A stretch of 15,221 bases of DNA from an uncultured Treponema sp. (lineage in GTDB: Bacteria > Spirochaetota > Spirochaetia > Treponematales > Treponemataceae). Position 1 is the first letter of the stretch, and the number at the start of each line of letters is the position of its first letter. Shown here piece after piece: positions 7,784 to 13,464 of the stretch. The translations under genes were made by a program, and so were the position numbers. Under the pieces are notes generated by a model. It saw only the letters and a program-made list of their open reading frames with translations. It had not been told where the DNA came from and searched no databases. The DNA lies in NCBI RefSeq assembly GCF_938029485.1, contig NZ_CALHGC010000231.1, positions 1 through 15,221 on the forward strand, given 5' to 3'.

Positions 7784-8722
7784 TTAATCCAATCTTTTTA
7801 TTTTGATAAACCGTACTTCTTGCCTGTAAGCGATCACCATTGTAAGAATTGAGGACAGTATTAAGACTCCGCCGTTTATCAATAGATCTCTTCTAACCAG
7901 CTTTGCGATGTCCGGTTCAATGAATATAAGATCCGGCGTTTCTTTTAAAACGTCAAAGAAACTAATAAGTTCATTCTCGGGGTTTTCGTGTACTACCTCG
8001 TAGATACGCCAGCCGTATTCCAATACGGTTGCCGCTGCGAGCGCGATGCACAACACAATAAAAATCATAACGATGGCTTTTACGGTTGTTTTTTTTCCCA
8101 ACCGTTTATATACAGCATAGGATATTGCGCTGAGTACGACTGGAATCGCCCAAACATAGAGGTTCATTTTTCCGACGATAACATACAGTATGATTCCCGC
8201 TAATGCAACGCCGATAACGCCCAATGTACCGAGTAAAAAATTTTCTTGCGTGTTTTTGTCTTTTTCTTTTTGATCGGTAAGATCGGCTTCTTTTTCCGCC
8301 CGCTCTGCCTCGGTTAGGTACAGGTACTGTTGTCCTATTTGAAACAACCGTATCGTTCCATCATTTTTACCATAGATAAATCCGCCGGATTTATACTTAT
8401 TCTCTATCAGGAATGGGATAACGGTATCATTCAGCAAATCAAATGTTTTCTTATAGTTCCCTAATGCCGGCGTAGGATATTCAAGGATTAATGTTGCGTT
8501 ATCGATATGCGTTTTTACCTTTTTTATTTCGCAAAGCCGCGACTGCAAGAGAGCGAACAAGTCTTCTCCATTTTCTGCCTTAGAAGCGCCGATGGTAAGG
8601 ATACATTTCTTCGCATTGGCATCTACGTGAAAAATCGTATAAAACCCTTGCAGCATTCCTGCATATACATTCTTATATTTTTTAAATTGATAATCTTTAG
8701 ATAAAAAGTCTAAACTTCCCAT
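7784..8722 (-). CDS. Hypothetical four-TM membrane protein
   Basis: I do not recognise a family. The 312-residue product starts with a soluble, mixed alpha/beta domain (about 1-160) that ends in a charged linker (AERAEKEADLTDQKEKDK, 140-157). Four hydrophobic segments follow at about 162-183, 187-205, 214-235 and 280-299, with a soluble loop of about 45 residues between the last two. The start at 8722 is chosen for its GAGGA seven bases upstream; a reading from 8758 would place that site inside the gene. It is 51 bases upstream of the SPFH remnant on the same strand and probably heads the transcript running to the NADK-like gene. SPFH proteins often accompany membrane partners, so a former functional link is plausible but unproven. 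Confidence 0.7.
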   Translation of the reverse strand: MGSLDFLSKDYQFKKYKNVYAGMLQGFYTIFHVDANAKKCILTIGASKAENGEDLFALLQSRLCEIKKVKTHIDNATLILEYPTPALGNYKKTFDLLNDTVIPFLIENKYKSGGFIYGKNDGTIRLFQIGQQYLYLTEAERAEKEADLTDQKEKDKNTQENFLLGTLGVIGVALAGIILYVIVGKMNLYVWAIPVVLSAISYAVYKRLGKKTTVKAIVMIFIVLCIALAAATVLEYGWRIYEVVHENPENELISFFDVLKETPDLIFIEPDIAKLVRRDLLINGGVLILSSILTMVIAYRQEVRFIKIKRLD

Positions 8723-8808
8723 GAGTGTTCCTCTTTGAGTAAATAAGCTGCGCCGCAAATAATGAGGTGCTTTTGAAAATGAATTCTTCTGTGACTATAG
8801 GGTATGTC

Positions 8809-8906
8809 TAAAAAGATAAAGAGACGAAAGGCTGTACGAACCGTATCTGCTCATGTCTGTACGGCTCACTCCGTATCACCGGAACTTATCATAGCTTCCG
8901 TCTCTT
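8809..8906 (-). terminator. Long-stem branched hairpin terminator of tdh-kbl
   Basis: On the minus strand an outer stem pairs 8893-8906 (AAGAGACGGAAGCT) with 8818-8833 (AGCCTTTCGTCTCTTT), about 13 bp with one bulge and one wobble, and is followed by the T-rich TTTATCTTTTTA (8809-8820). The roughly 60-base interior holds two smaller hairpins, TACGG/CCGTA and TACG/CGTA, so the whole can fold as a three-way junction. It begins 17 bases after the kbl stop codon. Confidence 0.6.
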
Positions 8907-8922
8907 CTCGTTTAGGATCAGC

Positions 8923-10113
8923 TTATGCGATAATGCCCATCTCTTTTCCGACTTTTTCGAAGATGGCGATAGCGCGGTCGAGCTGTTCGGTGGTGTGTCC
9001 TGCCGTTACCATACAGCGGACGCGTCCGGTACCTTTGGGTACGGTGGGGAACACGATCGGCCCGATGAATAAGCCGTTATCAAACAGCTTTTTGGAAAAC
9101 TCAAGGGTTTTCGCTTCTTCTCCGATGATGACCGGCGTAATGGGGGTTTCGCTGTGTCCGGTGTTAAAGCCGAGGCGGGCGAGCTTTTCTTTGAAGTAGC
9201 GGGCGTTTGTCCACAGCCGGTCGGTGTATTCGGTTGATTCCATGAGCATTTTGATGGCTTCGATACAGGCCCCGATAGCGGCGGGGGGGAGTCCGGTGGA
9301 GAATAGGAAGGGGCGGCCGCGGTTTTTCAGCCAGTCGATGCTGACTTGCTTACCGGCAACGTAGCCGCCGACAACGCCGATTGCCTTGGAGAGGGTGCCG
9401 ATTGCAAAGTCTACTCTGCCGTGCAGGTGGAAGTGGTCAACGGAGCCGCGTCCGCTTTCGCCTAATACACCGCTTGCGTGGGCATCATCCACGTAGGCTA
9501 AGCACTCGTATTTTTCTGCAAGTGCAACGATTTCCGGCAGCTTGGCAATGTCGCCGTCCATAGAGAACACGCCGTCGGTGATGATGAGGATGTTGCGGTA
9601 GTTGGGGCGCTTTTCTTTTAACACTCGCTCTAAGTCTGCCATGTCGGAGTGCTTAAACACTGCCTTATCGGCTTTTGAAAGGCGGGAGCCGTCGATGATG
9701 GACGCATGGTTTAATTCGTCGGATAGGATGAGGTCGCCCTTGTCGGTAACTGCTTGGATAACCCCGGCATTGCAGTTAAAACCTGACTGGAAGGTGAGTA
9801 CTGCTTCTTCCCGCTTGAACTTTGCCAGCAGTTCTTCCAGCTCATCGTGGATTTTCATGTTGCCGATGATGGGGCGGACAGCACCGGCTCCCGCGCCGTA
9901 GGTTTCGATCGCTGCGATTGCCGCCTTCTTTAAACGGGGATGGTTTGCAAAGCCTAGATAGTTATTTGATGAAAGGTTGATAACTTTCTTTCCATTGATA
10001 ACGCATTCTGCTTCGTTCGGTCCGTCAAGGGTTACCGGTACCTTATACAAGCCTTGATCTTTTAATTCCTGTACTTTTTGTTGTAAAAAAGCCATTTCGT
10101 GAATATTGCTCAT
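8923..10113 (-). CDS. kbl: Glycine C-acetyltransferase (2-amino-3-ketobutyrate CoA ligase)
   Basis: Converts 2-amino-3-oxobutyrate plus CoA to glycine and acetyl-CoA, the second step of threonine catabolism through threonine dehydrogenase. The 396 residues match the usual length of the family and of related alpha-oxoamine synthases. Visible are the N-terminal substrate segment (NNYLGFANHP, 50-59), NHAS with His136 that stacks on the PLP ring, DDAHASG (209-215) with the PLP-binding Asp and His, and the Schiff-base Lys243 in GTLSKAIG. The Kbl assignment over AONS, ALAS or SPT rests on overall resemblance and on the adjacent threonine dehydrogenase gene. AGGAG six bases before the ATG supports the start. 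It lies 46 bases downstream of tdh on the same strand, so the two form an operon ending at the terminator near 8809-8906. A cytoplasmic enzyme. Confidence 0.95.
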   Translation of the reverse strand: MSNIHEMAFLQQKVQELKDQGLYKVPVTLDGPNEAECVINGKKVINLSSNNYLGFANHPRLKKAAIAAIETYGAGAGAVRPIIGNMKIHDELEELLAKFKREEAVLTFQSGFNCNAGVIQAVTDKGDLILSDELNHASIIDGSRLSKADKAVFKHSDMADLERVLKEKRPNYRNILIITDGVFSMDGDIAKLPEIVALAEKYECLAYVDDAHASGVLGESGRGSVDHFHLHGRVDFAIGTLSKAIGVVGGYVAGKQVSIDWLKNRGRPFLFSTGLPPAAIGACIEAIKMLMESTEYTDRLWTNARYFKEKLARLGFNTGHSETPITPVIIGEEAKTLEFSKKLFDNGLFIGPIVFPTVPKGTGRVRCMVTAGHTTEQLDRAIAIFEKVGKEMGIIA

Positions 10114-10159
10114 TGTTTTCTCCTCTTCAATGAAATTTAATGCTCATTGGAACGTTTCT

Positions 10160-11134
10160 TTATTTCCGTGCCGACTGATACGCAACGCCGAGTCGCTTGC
10201 TCAGTTTTTCCAGCATATCGACGGTCATGGTTTCCAGTGTGTATTCGGGTTTCCAGTTCCATTCATTCCGTGCGCAGGTGTCGTCAATGGAGTTCGGCCA
10301 TGAATCGGCGATTGCCTGCCGCATGGGGTCAACCTTGTAGGTTATCTGAAATTCCGGGATGTGCTTTTTGATTTCCGCTGCGATAATTTCCGGTGTGAAG
10401 CTCATGGACGCGATATTAAAGGCGTTGCGGTGGACTAAGTTTGCCTCATCTGTTTCCAAAAGCTGCTGTACTGCTTTAAGGGCATCGGGCATATACATCA
10501 TGTCCATATAGGTGCCTTCTTTAATAAAGCATTCGTATTTTTTATTCTTGAGCGCTTCGTAATAAATGTCAACAGCATAGTCGGTAGTGCCGCCGCCGGG
10601 TAGGGTAGTGTACGAAATAAGACCGGGGAAACGAACGCCGCGGGTGTCTACGCCGAAGCGCTTGTGGTAGTAGTCGCAGAGCAGCTCACCTGAGACCTTT
10701 GTTACGCCGTACATTGATGTCGGGCGCTGAATGGTGTCTTGCGGGGTTTTATCCTGCGGGGTACCCGGTCCGAAGGCCGCGATGGAGCTGGGAACAAAGA
10801 ACCGGTATTTGTTTTCCCGAGCGATTTCCAGCATATTATATAATCCGTGGATATTGATGTTGAATGCCATTTGCGGATCGCGTTCTGCAACAGCGGAAAG
10901 AAGCGCTGCTAAGTGAATGACGGCATCTACTTTATATTTTTTACATACATCGGCAACCTTCTGCGGTTCCAATACGTTCAGCTGCTCAAAAGGCCCGGAT
11001 TCAAGGACTTCCGGCATGTCTTTTTTAACTACATCACTTGCAATTACATTGCTACCGCCGTAGGTCTTGCGCAGGTGCATAACCAGCTCACTGCCGATCT
11101 GACCGAGTGCTCCAGTTACCAGTATCGTTTTCAT
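10160..11134 (-). CDS. tdh: L-threonine 3-dehydrogenase, SDR/epimerase type
   Basis: Oxidises L-threonine to L-2-amino-3-oxobutyrate with NAD+; the product is unstable and is taken up by Kbl encoded next door. The 324-residue protein is an extended short-chain dehydrogenase, not the zinc medium-chain type of E. coli. The Rossmann motif TGALGQIG is at 7-14, HLAALLS at 74-80, the catalytic serine region PSSIAAFGP at 115-123, and the YGVTK pair Tyr142/Lys146 follows. The segment RFPGLISYTTLPGGGTTDYA is characteristic of SDR-type threonine dehydrogenases. GAGGAG five bases upstream supports the start. A NAD-dependent sugar epimerase is the alternative by fold alone, but this motif and the kbl neighbour make it unlikely. 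Confidence 0.93.
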   Translation of the reverse strand: MKTILVTGALGQIGSELVMHLRKTYGGSNVIASDVVKKDMPEVLESGPFEQLNVLEPQKVADVCKKYKVDAVIHLAALLSAVAERDPQMAFNINIHGLYNMLEIARENKYRFFVPSSIAAFGPGTPQDKTPQDTIQRPTSMYGVTKVSGELLCDYYHKRFGVDTRGVRFPGLISYTTLPGGGTTDYAVDIYYEALKNKKYECFIKEGTYMDMMYMPDALKAVQQLLETDEANLVHRNAFNIASMSFTPEIIAAEIKKHIPEFQITYKVDPMRQAIADSWPNSIDDTCARNEWNWKPEYTLETMTVDMLEKLSKRLGVAYQSARK

Positions 11135-11174
11135 ATAATCTCCTCAGATAATACAAATAAAATTGGTGTGATAA

Positions 11175-11202
11175 ATTAAACGGAACTCATGTAGACGTTC
11201 AA
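11175..11202 (-). promoter_or_regulatory. Candidate sigma70-type promoter of tdh-kbl
   Basis: On the minus strand TTGAAC (11197-11202) and TTTAAT (11175-11180) are separated by 16 bases, each one or two mismatches from consensus. The expected transcript would have a leader of about 35 bases before the tdh ATG at 11134, with the good GAGGAG site. Confidence 0.45.
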
Positions 11203-11210
11203 TTCTAATC

Positions 11211-11227
11211 GATATATTTAGTATATC
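11211..11227. repeat. Inverted repeat GATATA-N5-TATATC in the divergent promoter region
   Basis: A perfect 6-bp dyad with a 5-base spacer lies upstream of both tdh (minus strand) and yhhQ (plus strand), just beyond the proposed tdh -35 and about 20 bases upstream of the yhhQ -10. It could be an operator, but A/T-rich dyads of this size also arise by chance. Confidence 0.3.
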
Positions 11228-11243
11228 ACCGTTTTATCGATTT

Positions 11244-11252
11244 TGCTATAAT
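11244..11252 (+). promoter_or_regulatory. Extended -10 promoter of yhhQ, predicted leaderless
   Basis: TG-C-TATAAT (11244-11252) is a perfect extended -10 element. Exactly six bases (AAAATA) separate it from the ATG at 11259, so the A of the start codon would be +1. There is no Shine-Dalgarno before the ATG, no leader that could hold a preQ1 riboswitch, and no clear -35 box, as is usual for extended -10 promoters. Confidence 0.65.
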
Positions 11253-11258
11253 AAAATA

Positions 11259-11969
11259 ATGAATGACACTATTTTGACAGATGAAGCCAAGGGCTTCACG
11301 AAGAAAAAGAATTTCTTGCCGGTTCTTTCCGGACTCTTTGTCGGTGTATTGGTTCTGTCAAATATTTTGGCAGTAAAGATGGTGCAGATCGGTCCGTTTG
11401 TATTTGACGGCGGTACGCTGCTTTTTCCGTTTTCCTACATATTCGGTGATGTACTCACTGAGGTGTACGGATATCGGGATACGCGGAAGGTTATTTGGAC
11501 GGGCTTTGTCGTCCTTATTTTTATGGCATTCAATGTCTGGTTGGTGAGTATTTTGCCGGCAGAGGGCGGCTGGAATCTGCAAAGCGATTTTAATAATATT
11601 TTGCTGCAAATGCCCCGCATCAGCGCAGGTAGTATCTGCGGTTACTTTATCGGTGAGTACAGCAATTCTACCGTTCTTTCTAAAATGAAGGTGCTTACCG
11701 GCGGCAAATACCTGTGGATGCGCACCATCGGCTCTACTCTGGTAGGTGAGCTGCTCGACAGCGTTGTCTTTGTGGTGATTGCCTTTTCAGGATTATACGC
11801 TTCTTCTGTTTTAGTTGTGATGGCTTTTTCCAACTATCTTTTTAAAACGATGATAGAAGTTGTCTGTACGCCGTTTACCTATCTGGTTGTAAATTTCTTT
11901 AAAAAACACGAACAGATCGATACGTTTGATTATGGGGTTCATTATAACCCCCTCCCCCAGTCCTTTTGA
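11259..11969 (+). CDS. yhhQ: Queuosine precursor transporter, YhhQ/VUT family
   Basis: An inner-membrane carrier that imports queuosine precursors (preQ0/preQ1 or queuine) used to modify tRNA wobble guanines. The 236-residue hydrophobic protein carries the family signatures SNILAVK (34-40), DVLTEVYGYRDTRKVIW (64-80), GEYSNSTVLSKMKV (132-145) and RTIGSTLVGELLDS (155-168), and about six membrane segments. The C-terminus DTFDYGVHYNP matches the usual end of the family. The only early in-frame ATG is 11259, which has no ribosome binding site but is placed as +1 of an extended -10 promoter. It is the only plus-strand gene in the window, divergent from tdh, and is followed by a palindrome-rich stretch and a terminator. 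Which precursor is carried cannot be told; YhhQ homologues differ in this. Confidence 0.93.
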   Translation: MNDTILTDEAKGFTKKKNFLPVLSGLFVGVLVLSNILAVKMVQIGPFVFDGGTLLFPFSYIFGDVLTEVYGYRDTRKVIWTGFVVLIFMAFNVWLVSILPAEGGWNLQSDFNNILLQMPRISAGSICGYFIGEYSNSTVLSKMKVLTGGKYLWMRTIGSTLVGELLDSVVFVVIAFSGLYASSVLVVMAFSNYLFKTMIEVVCTPFTYLVVNFFKKHEQIDTFDYGVHYNPLPQSF

Positions 11970-11988
11970 AATATACGGCGCATCTACC

Positions 11989-12163
11989 GTCAAAACTATA
12001 CATCCGTGTATAGTTTTGACTACGAGTTTCGCGTAACCGCGAAACATCGCTTCTGGTTGATACGAGCGGCATCCATGCCGCTGCTGCAAACAGTCCTCGA
12101 CGTATCAGAAGCGGCACGGAAGCCGCTGGTTCCAAGCCGAATCGAGTTCGCAGTGCGAACTCG
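11989..12163. repeat. Cluster of five to six near-perfect palindromes
   Basis: Consecutive hairpins downstream of yhhQ. First, GTCAAAACTATACA with loop TCCG and its exact complement (11989-12020, 14 bp). Second, GTTTCGCG-TAAC-CGCGAAAC (12026-12045). Third, AGCGGC-ATCCAT-GCCGCT (12065-12082), enclosed in a larger stem GCTTCT/GATACG (12049-12064) with CGTATCAGAAGC (12101-12112). Fourth, AGCGGC-ACGGAA-GCCGCT (12110-12127). Fifth, CGAGTTCG-CAGTG-CGAACTCG (12143-12163). No coding frame with recognisable product covers it; short open frames on the minus strand are explained by the symmetry. The 350-base gap between yhhQ and the next gene holds only these, the terminator that follows, and a small hairpin. 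Confidence 0.75.
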
Positions 12164-12217
12164 CAGCTAAAGAATGTACAGGAGATACATTCTTTAGCGT
12201 GCCTGCGGTACTTTTTT
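12162..12217 (+). terminator. Hairpin terminator after yhhQ
   Basis: GCTAAAGAATGTA (12166-12178) pairs perfectly with 12186-12198 around a 7-base loop. The stem can extend by CGCAG/CTGCG (12162-12166 with 12203-12207) across a 4-5 base asymmetric bulge, after which GTAC and a run of six T (12212-12217) follow. It is about 200 bases after the yhhQ stop, so the preceding palindromes would be part of the transcript. Confidence 0.55.
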
Positions 12218-12258
12218 GCCGTTCTCCTTGTATCTACATCGTCTATTTCAAAAGGCTT

Positions 12259-12273
12259 ACGGAAAGGTTCCGT
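12259..12273 (-). terminator. Short hairpin, possible weak terminator of the RipA-like gene
   Basis: ACGGAA-CCT-TTCCGT on the minus strand is a 6-bp stem with a 3-base loop followed by AAGCCTTTTG. It lies 47 bases downstream of the RipA-like gene's stop. The T-run is short and displaced. Confidence 0.25.
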
Positions 12274-12319
12274 TCTCTAAAATGGCTGGGTAAACACATC
12301 AGACGCGGCTTCCGGAAGT

Positions 12320-13225
12320 CTAAACTCCGGAGCCGGTCTTTTTAGAACGAGCGAGACGGGAGCCCCAAGTCGAAAGTTCTATGAAAGGACAGGAAGTATC
12401 CGGCTCTTGCTGTGCATCGGCTTCGTTTTTATCAATATGGCCGATAAAGCTACTCTTGCACAAATATCTAAATGAAAGACAAATAACACAGATAATAATC
12501 CCGCCGATTAAAAGCCACCATCCTTTAAGATTTTGAAATTGTTTAACTACCGAATTAAGCTCTGCAATATCCATGAGGATCTTTATAAGCACGATGAGCC
12601 AAAATAGTATTACCGCGAAAGTGGTTATATTCATTATTTTGGAAACCGAAAAAGGATAGGCTTTTAACGGGTTGCATGGTTTATTATGAGCATCATCATA
12701 GTGTGCATAGTCATAAATCGGTCCCATCAGCGGTCTTTGCAATGCAGCAATATGTGCTTCCCAATTTTTTTGCCAAAAGAGACTGCCTCGGCAAATCAGA
12801 TGCCATGCGATTGCAAAAACAAGGCCTGCAAAGGCGATAATCAATGCATAGAAATAACTGCCTTGTATCAGATTGGTTATAGCATCATCCAACGAATGTC
12901 CTTTTTTAGAGAGTCTTGTTATGAGCAGGTTGTAAATGCCGGATGCATTCGTCACGGTATAGAGGCCGACAAATGCCGCACCGGTTAGCAGCATAAACAT
13001 ATTGGAACGCTTCCAAAACAGGCCGATTTCAAATTCTCTTGTCCGTATTGCAAAGTCCAATGCTTTTTCCAACTTAGGATTAGGGATATTGCCGGTAGGA
13101 GCATTCTCCTCGCCTTCGGACTGCGCATTTTGAGGCTCGTCGGGAAGGCCGAACGCTCTTTTATAGTCATCCGTAGTGATTTTCCACGCTTTTATTGTTT
13201 TGTTCTTTTTACGGTTGCAACACAT
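12320..13225 (-). CDS. RipA-like multi-TM membrane protein
   Basis: A 301-residue protein with an N-terminal cytoplasmic segment (1-70) and hydrophobic segments at about 74-92, 122-145, 198-220 and 235-255. The stretch RTREFEIGLFWKRSNMF (61-77) and the motif RGSLFWQKNWEAHI (146-159), followed by LMGPIYDY, resemble the RipA-family octameric membrane proteins first described in Francisella; this is recognition from memory, not a profile hit. The start at 13225 has AGGAG six bases upstream; a reading from 13270 would place this site and a hairpin inside the gene. It is 110 bases downstream of the variable lipoprotein gene on the same strand, with three hairpins between. The final codons overlap a GC-rich inverted repeat (12307-12334). 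Function in Treponema is unknown. Confidence 0.65.
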   Translation of the reverse strand: MCCNRKKNKTIKAWKITTDDYKRAFGLPDEPQNAQSEGEENAPTGNIPNPKLEKALDFAIRTREFEIGLFWKRSNMFMLLTGAAFVGLYTVTNASGIYNLLITRLSKKGHSLDDAITNLIQGSYFYALIIAFAGLVFAIAWHLICRGSLFWQKNWEAHIAALQRPLMGPIYDYAHYDDAHNKPCNPLKAYPFSVSKIMNITTFAVILFWLIVLIKILMDIAELNSVVKQFQNLKGWWLLIGGIIICVICLSFRYLCKSSFIGHIDKNEADAQQEPDTSCPFIELSTWGSRLARSKKTGSGV

Positions 13226-13238
13226 TATTTTCTCCTTC

Positions 13239-13260
13239 TCAGGCGGTTCCAGCCGCCTGA
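13239..13260 (-). promoter_or_regulatory. Hairpin abutting the ribosome binding site of the RipA-like gene
   Basis: On the minus strand TCAGGCGG-CTGGAA-CCGCCTGA is a perfect 8-bp GC-rich stem with a 6-base loop. It ends immediately before GAAGGAG, the Shine-Dalgarno of the gene starting at 13225. It could shield the 5' end of a processed mRNA or influence initiation. Confidence 0.45.
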
Positions 13261-13275
13261 ACATAAACATTTTTC

Positions 13276-13297
13276 CCGCGGCACAAAACGTCCGCGG
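13276..13297 (-). terminator. CCGCGG-N10-CCGCGG hairpin after the variable lipoprotein gene
   Basis: Two self-complementary CCGCGG hexamers can pair around a 10-base loop, 38 bases after the lipoprotein stop. On the minus strand it is followed by GAAAAATG, so there is no proper U-tract; an attenuating or stabilising hairpin is as likely as termination. Confidence 0.3.
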
Positions 13298-13324
13298 ATA
13301 TATTTCCGTTCCTATTTGGAACTA

Positions 13325-13339
13325 CTGACAGAATGTCAG
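13325..13339. promoter_or_regulatory. Hairpin on the stop codon, candidate DGR cruciform element
   Basis: CTGACA-TTC-TGTCAG on the minus strand is a perfect 6-bp dyad with a 3-base loop that contains the TGA stop of the lipoprotein gene. In characterised diversity-generating retroelements a small hairpin/cruciform lies at or a few bases after the end of the variable region and promotes retrohoming. Its position fits, though its stem is slightly shorter than the phage example. Confidence 0.5.
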
Positions 13340-13464
13340 AAGCCTGCGATACAACAAACTCGACAAGGGTCGTACTTGGCACAGTTTTCAACTTTGTTGC
13401 CGTCAAGATCTACAGTCCACGCGAGACGATTGCTGTCGGAAAACTGCGATGACGACCAATACCA
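13336..13464 (-). other. Candidate DGR variable region (3' end of the lipoprotein gene)
   Basis: Codons 453-494 encode WYWSSSQ, then a stretch interrupted by fixed AW, G, V and K, and end VCCIAGF. Between Phe460 (13441-13443) and Cys486 (13363-13365), the codons at the positions variable in TvpA-like proteins are TTT, TCC, GAC, AGC, AAT, CGT, CTC, ACT, GAT, CTT, GAC, AAC, AAC, TGT, GCC, TAC, GAC, CCT and TGT. All end in C or T while the first two bases scatter over all four nucleotides. That is the footprint of AAC/AAT template codons after adenine-specific mutagenesis. Exact limits need the template repeat, which is not in this window. Confidence 0.65.

Noticed and set aside
8804..9199. 131-codon plus-strand frame opposite the kbl 3' end
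   Set aside because: Mostly antisense to kbl, begins within the terminator structure, and no family resemblance.
11135..11258. preQ1 riboswitch upstream of the queuosine precursor transporter
   Set aside because: The predicted transcript starts at the ATG, and I see no preQ1 aptamer-like stem with the A-rich tail in this stretch.
11811..12135. Minus-strand open frames over the yhhQ end and the palindrome cluster
   Set aside because: Their composition follows from the palindromes and the antisense of yhhQ; no start signals or recognisable domains.
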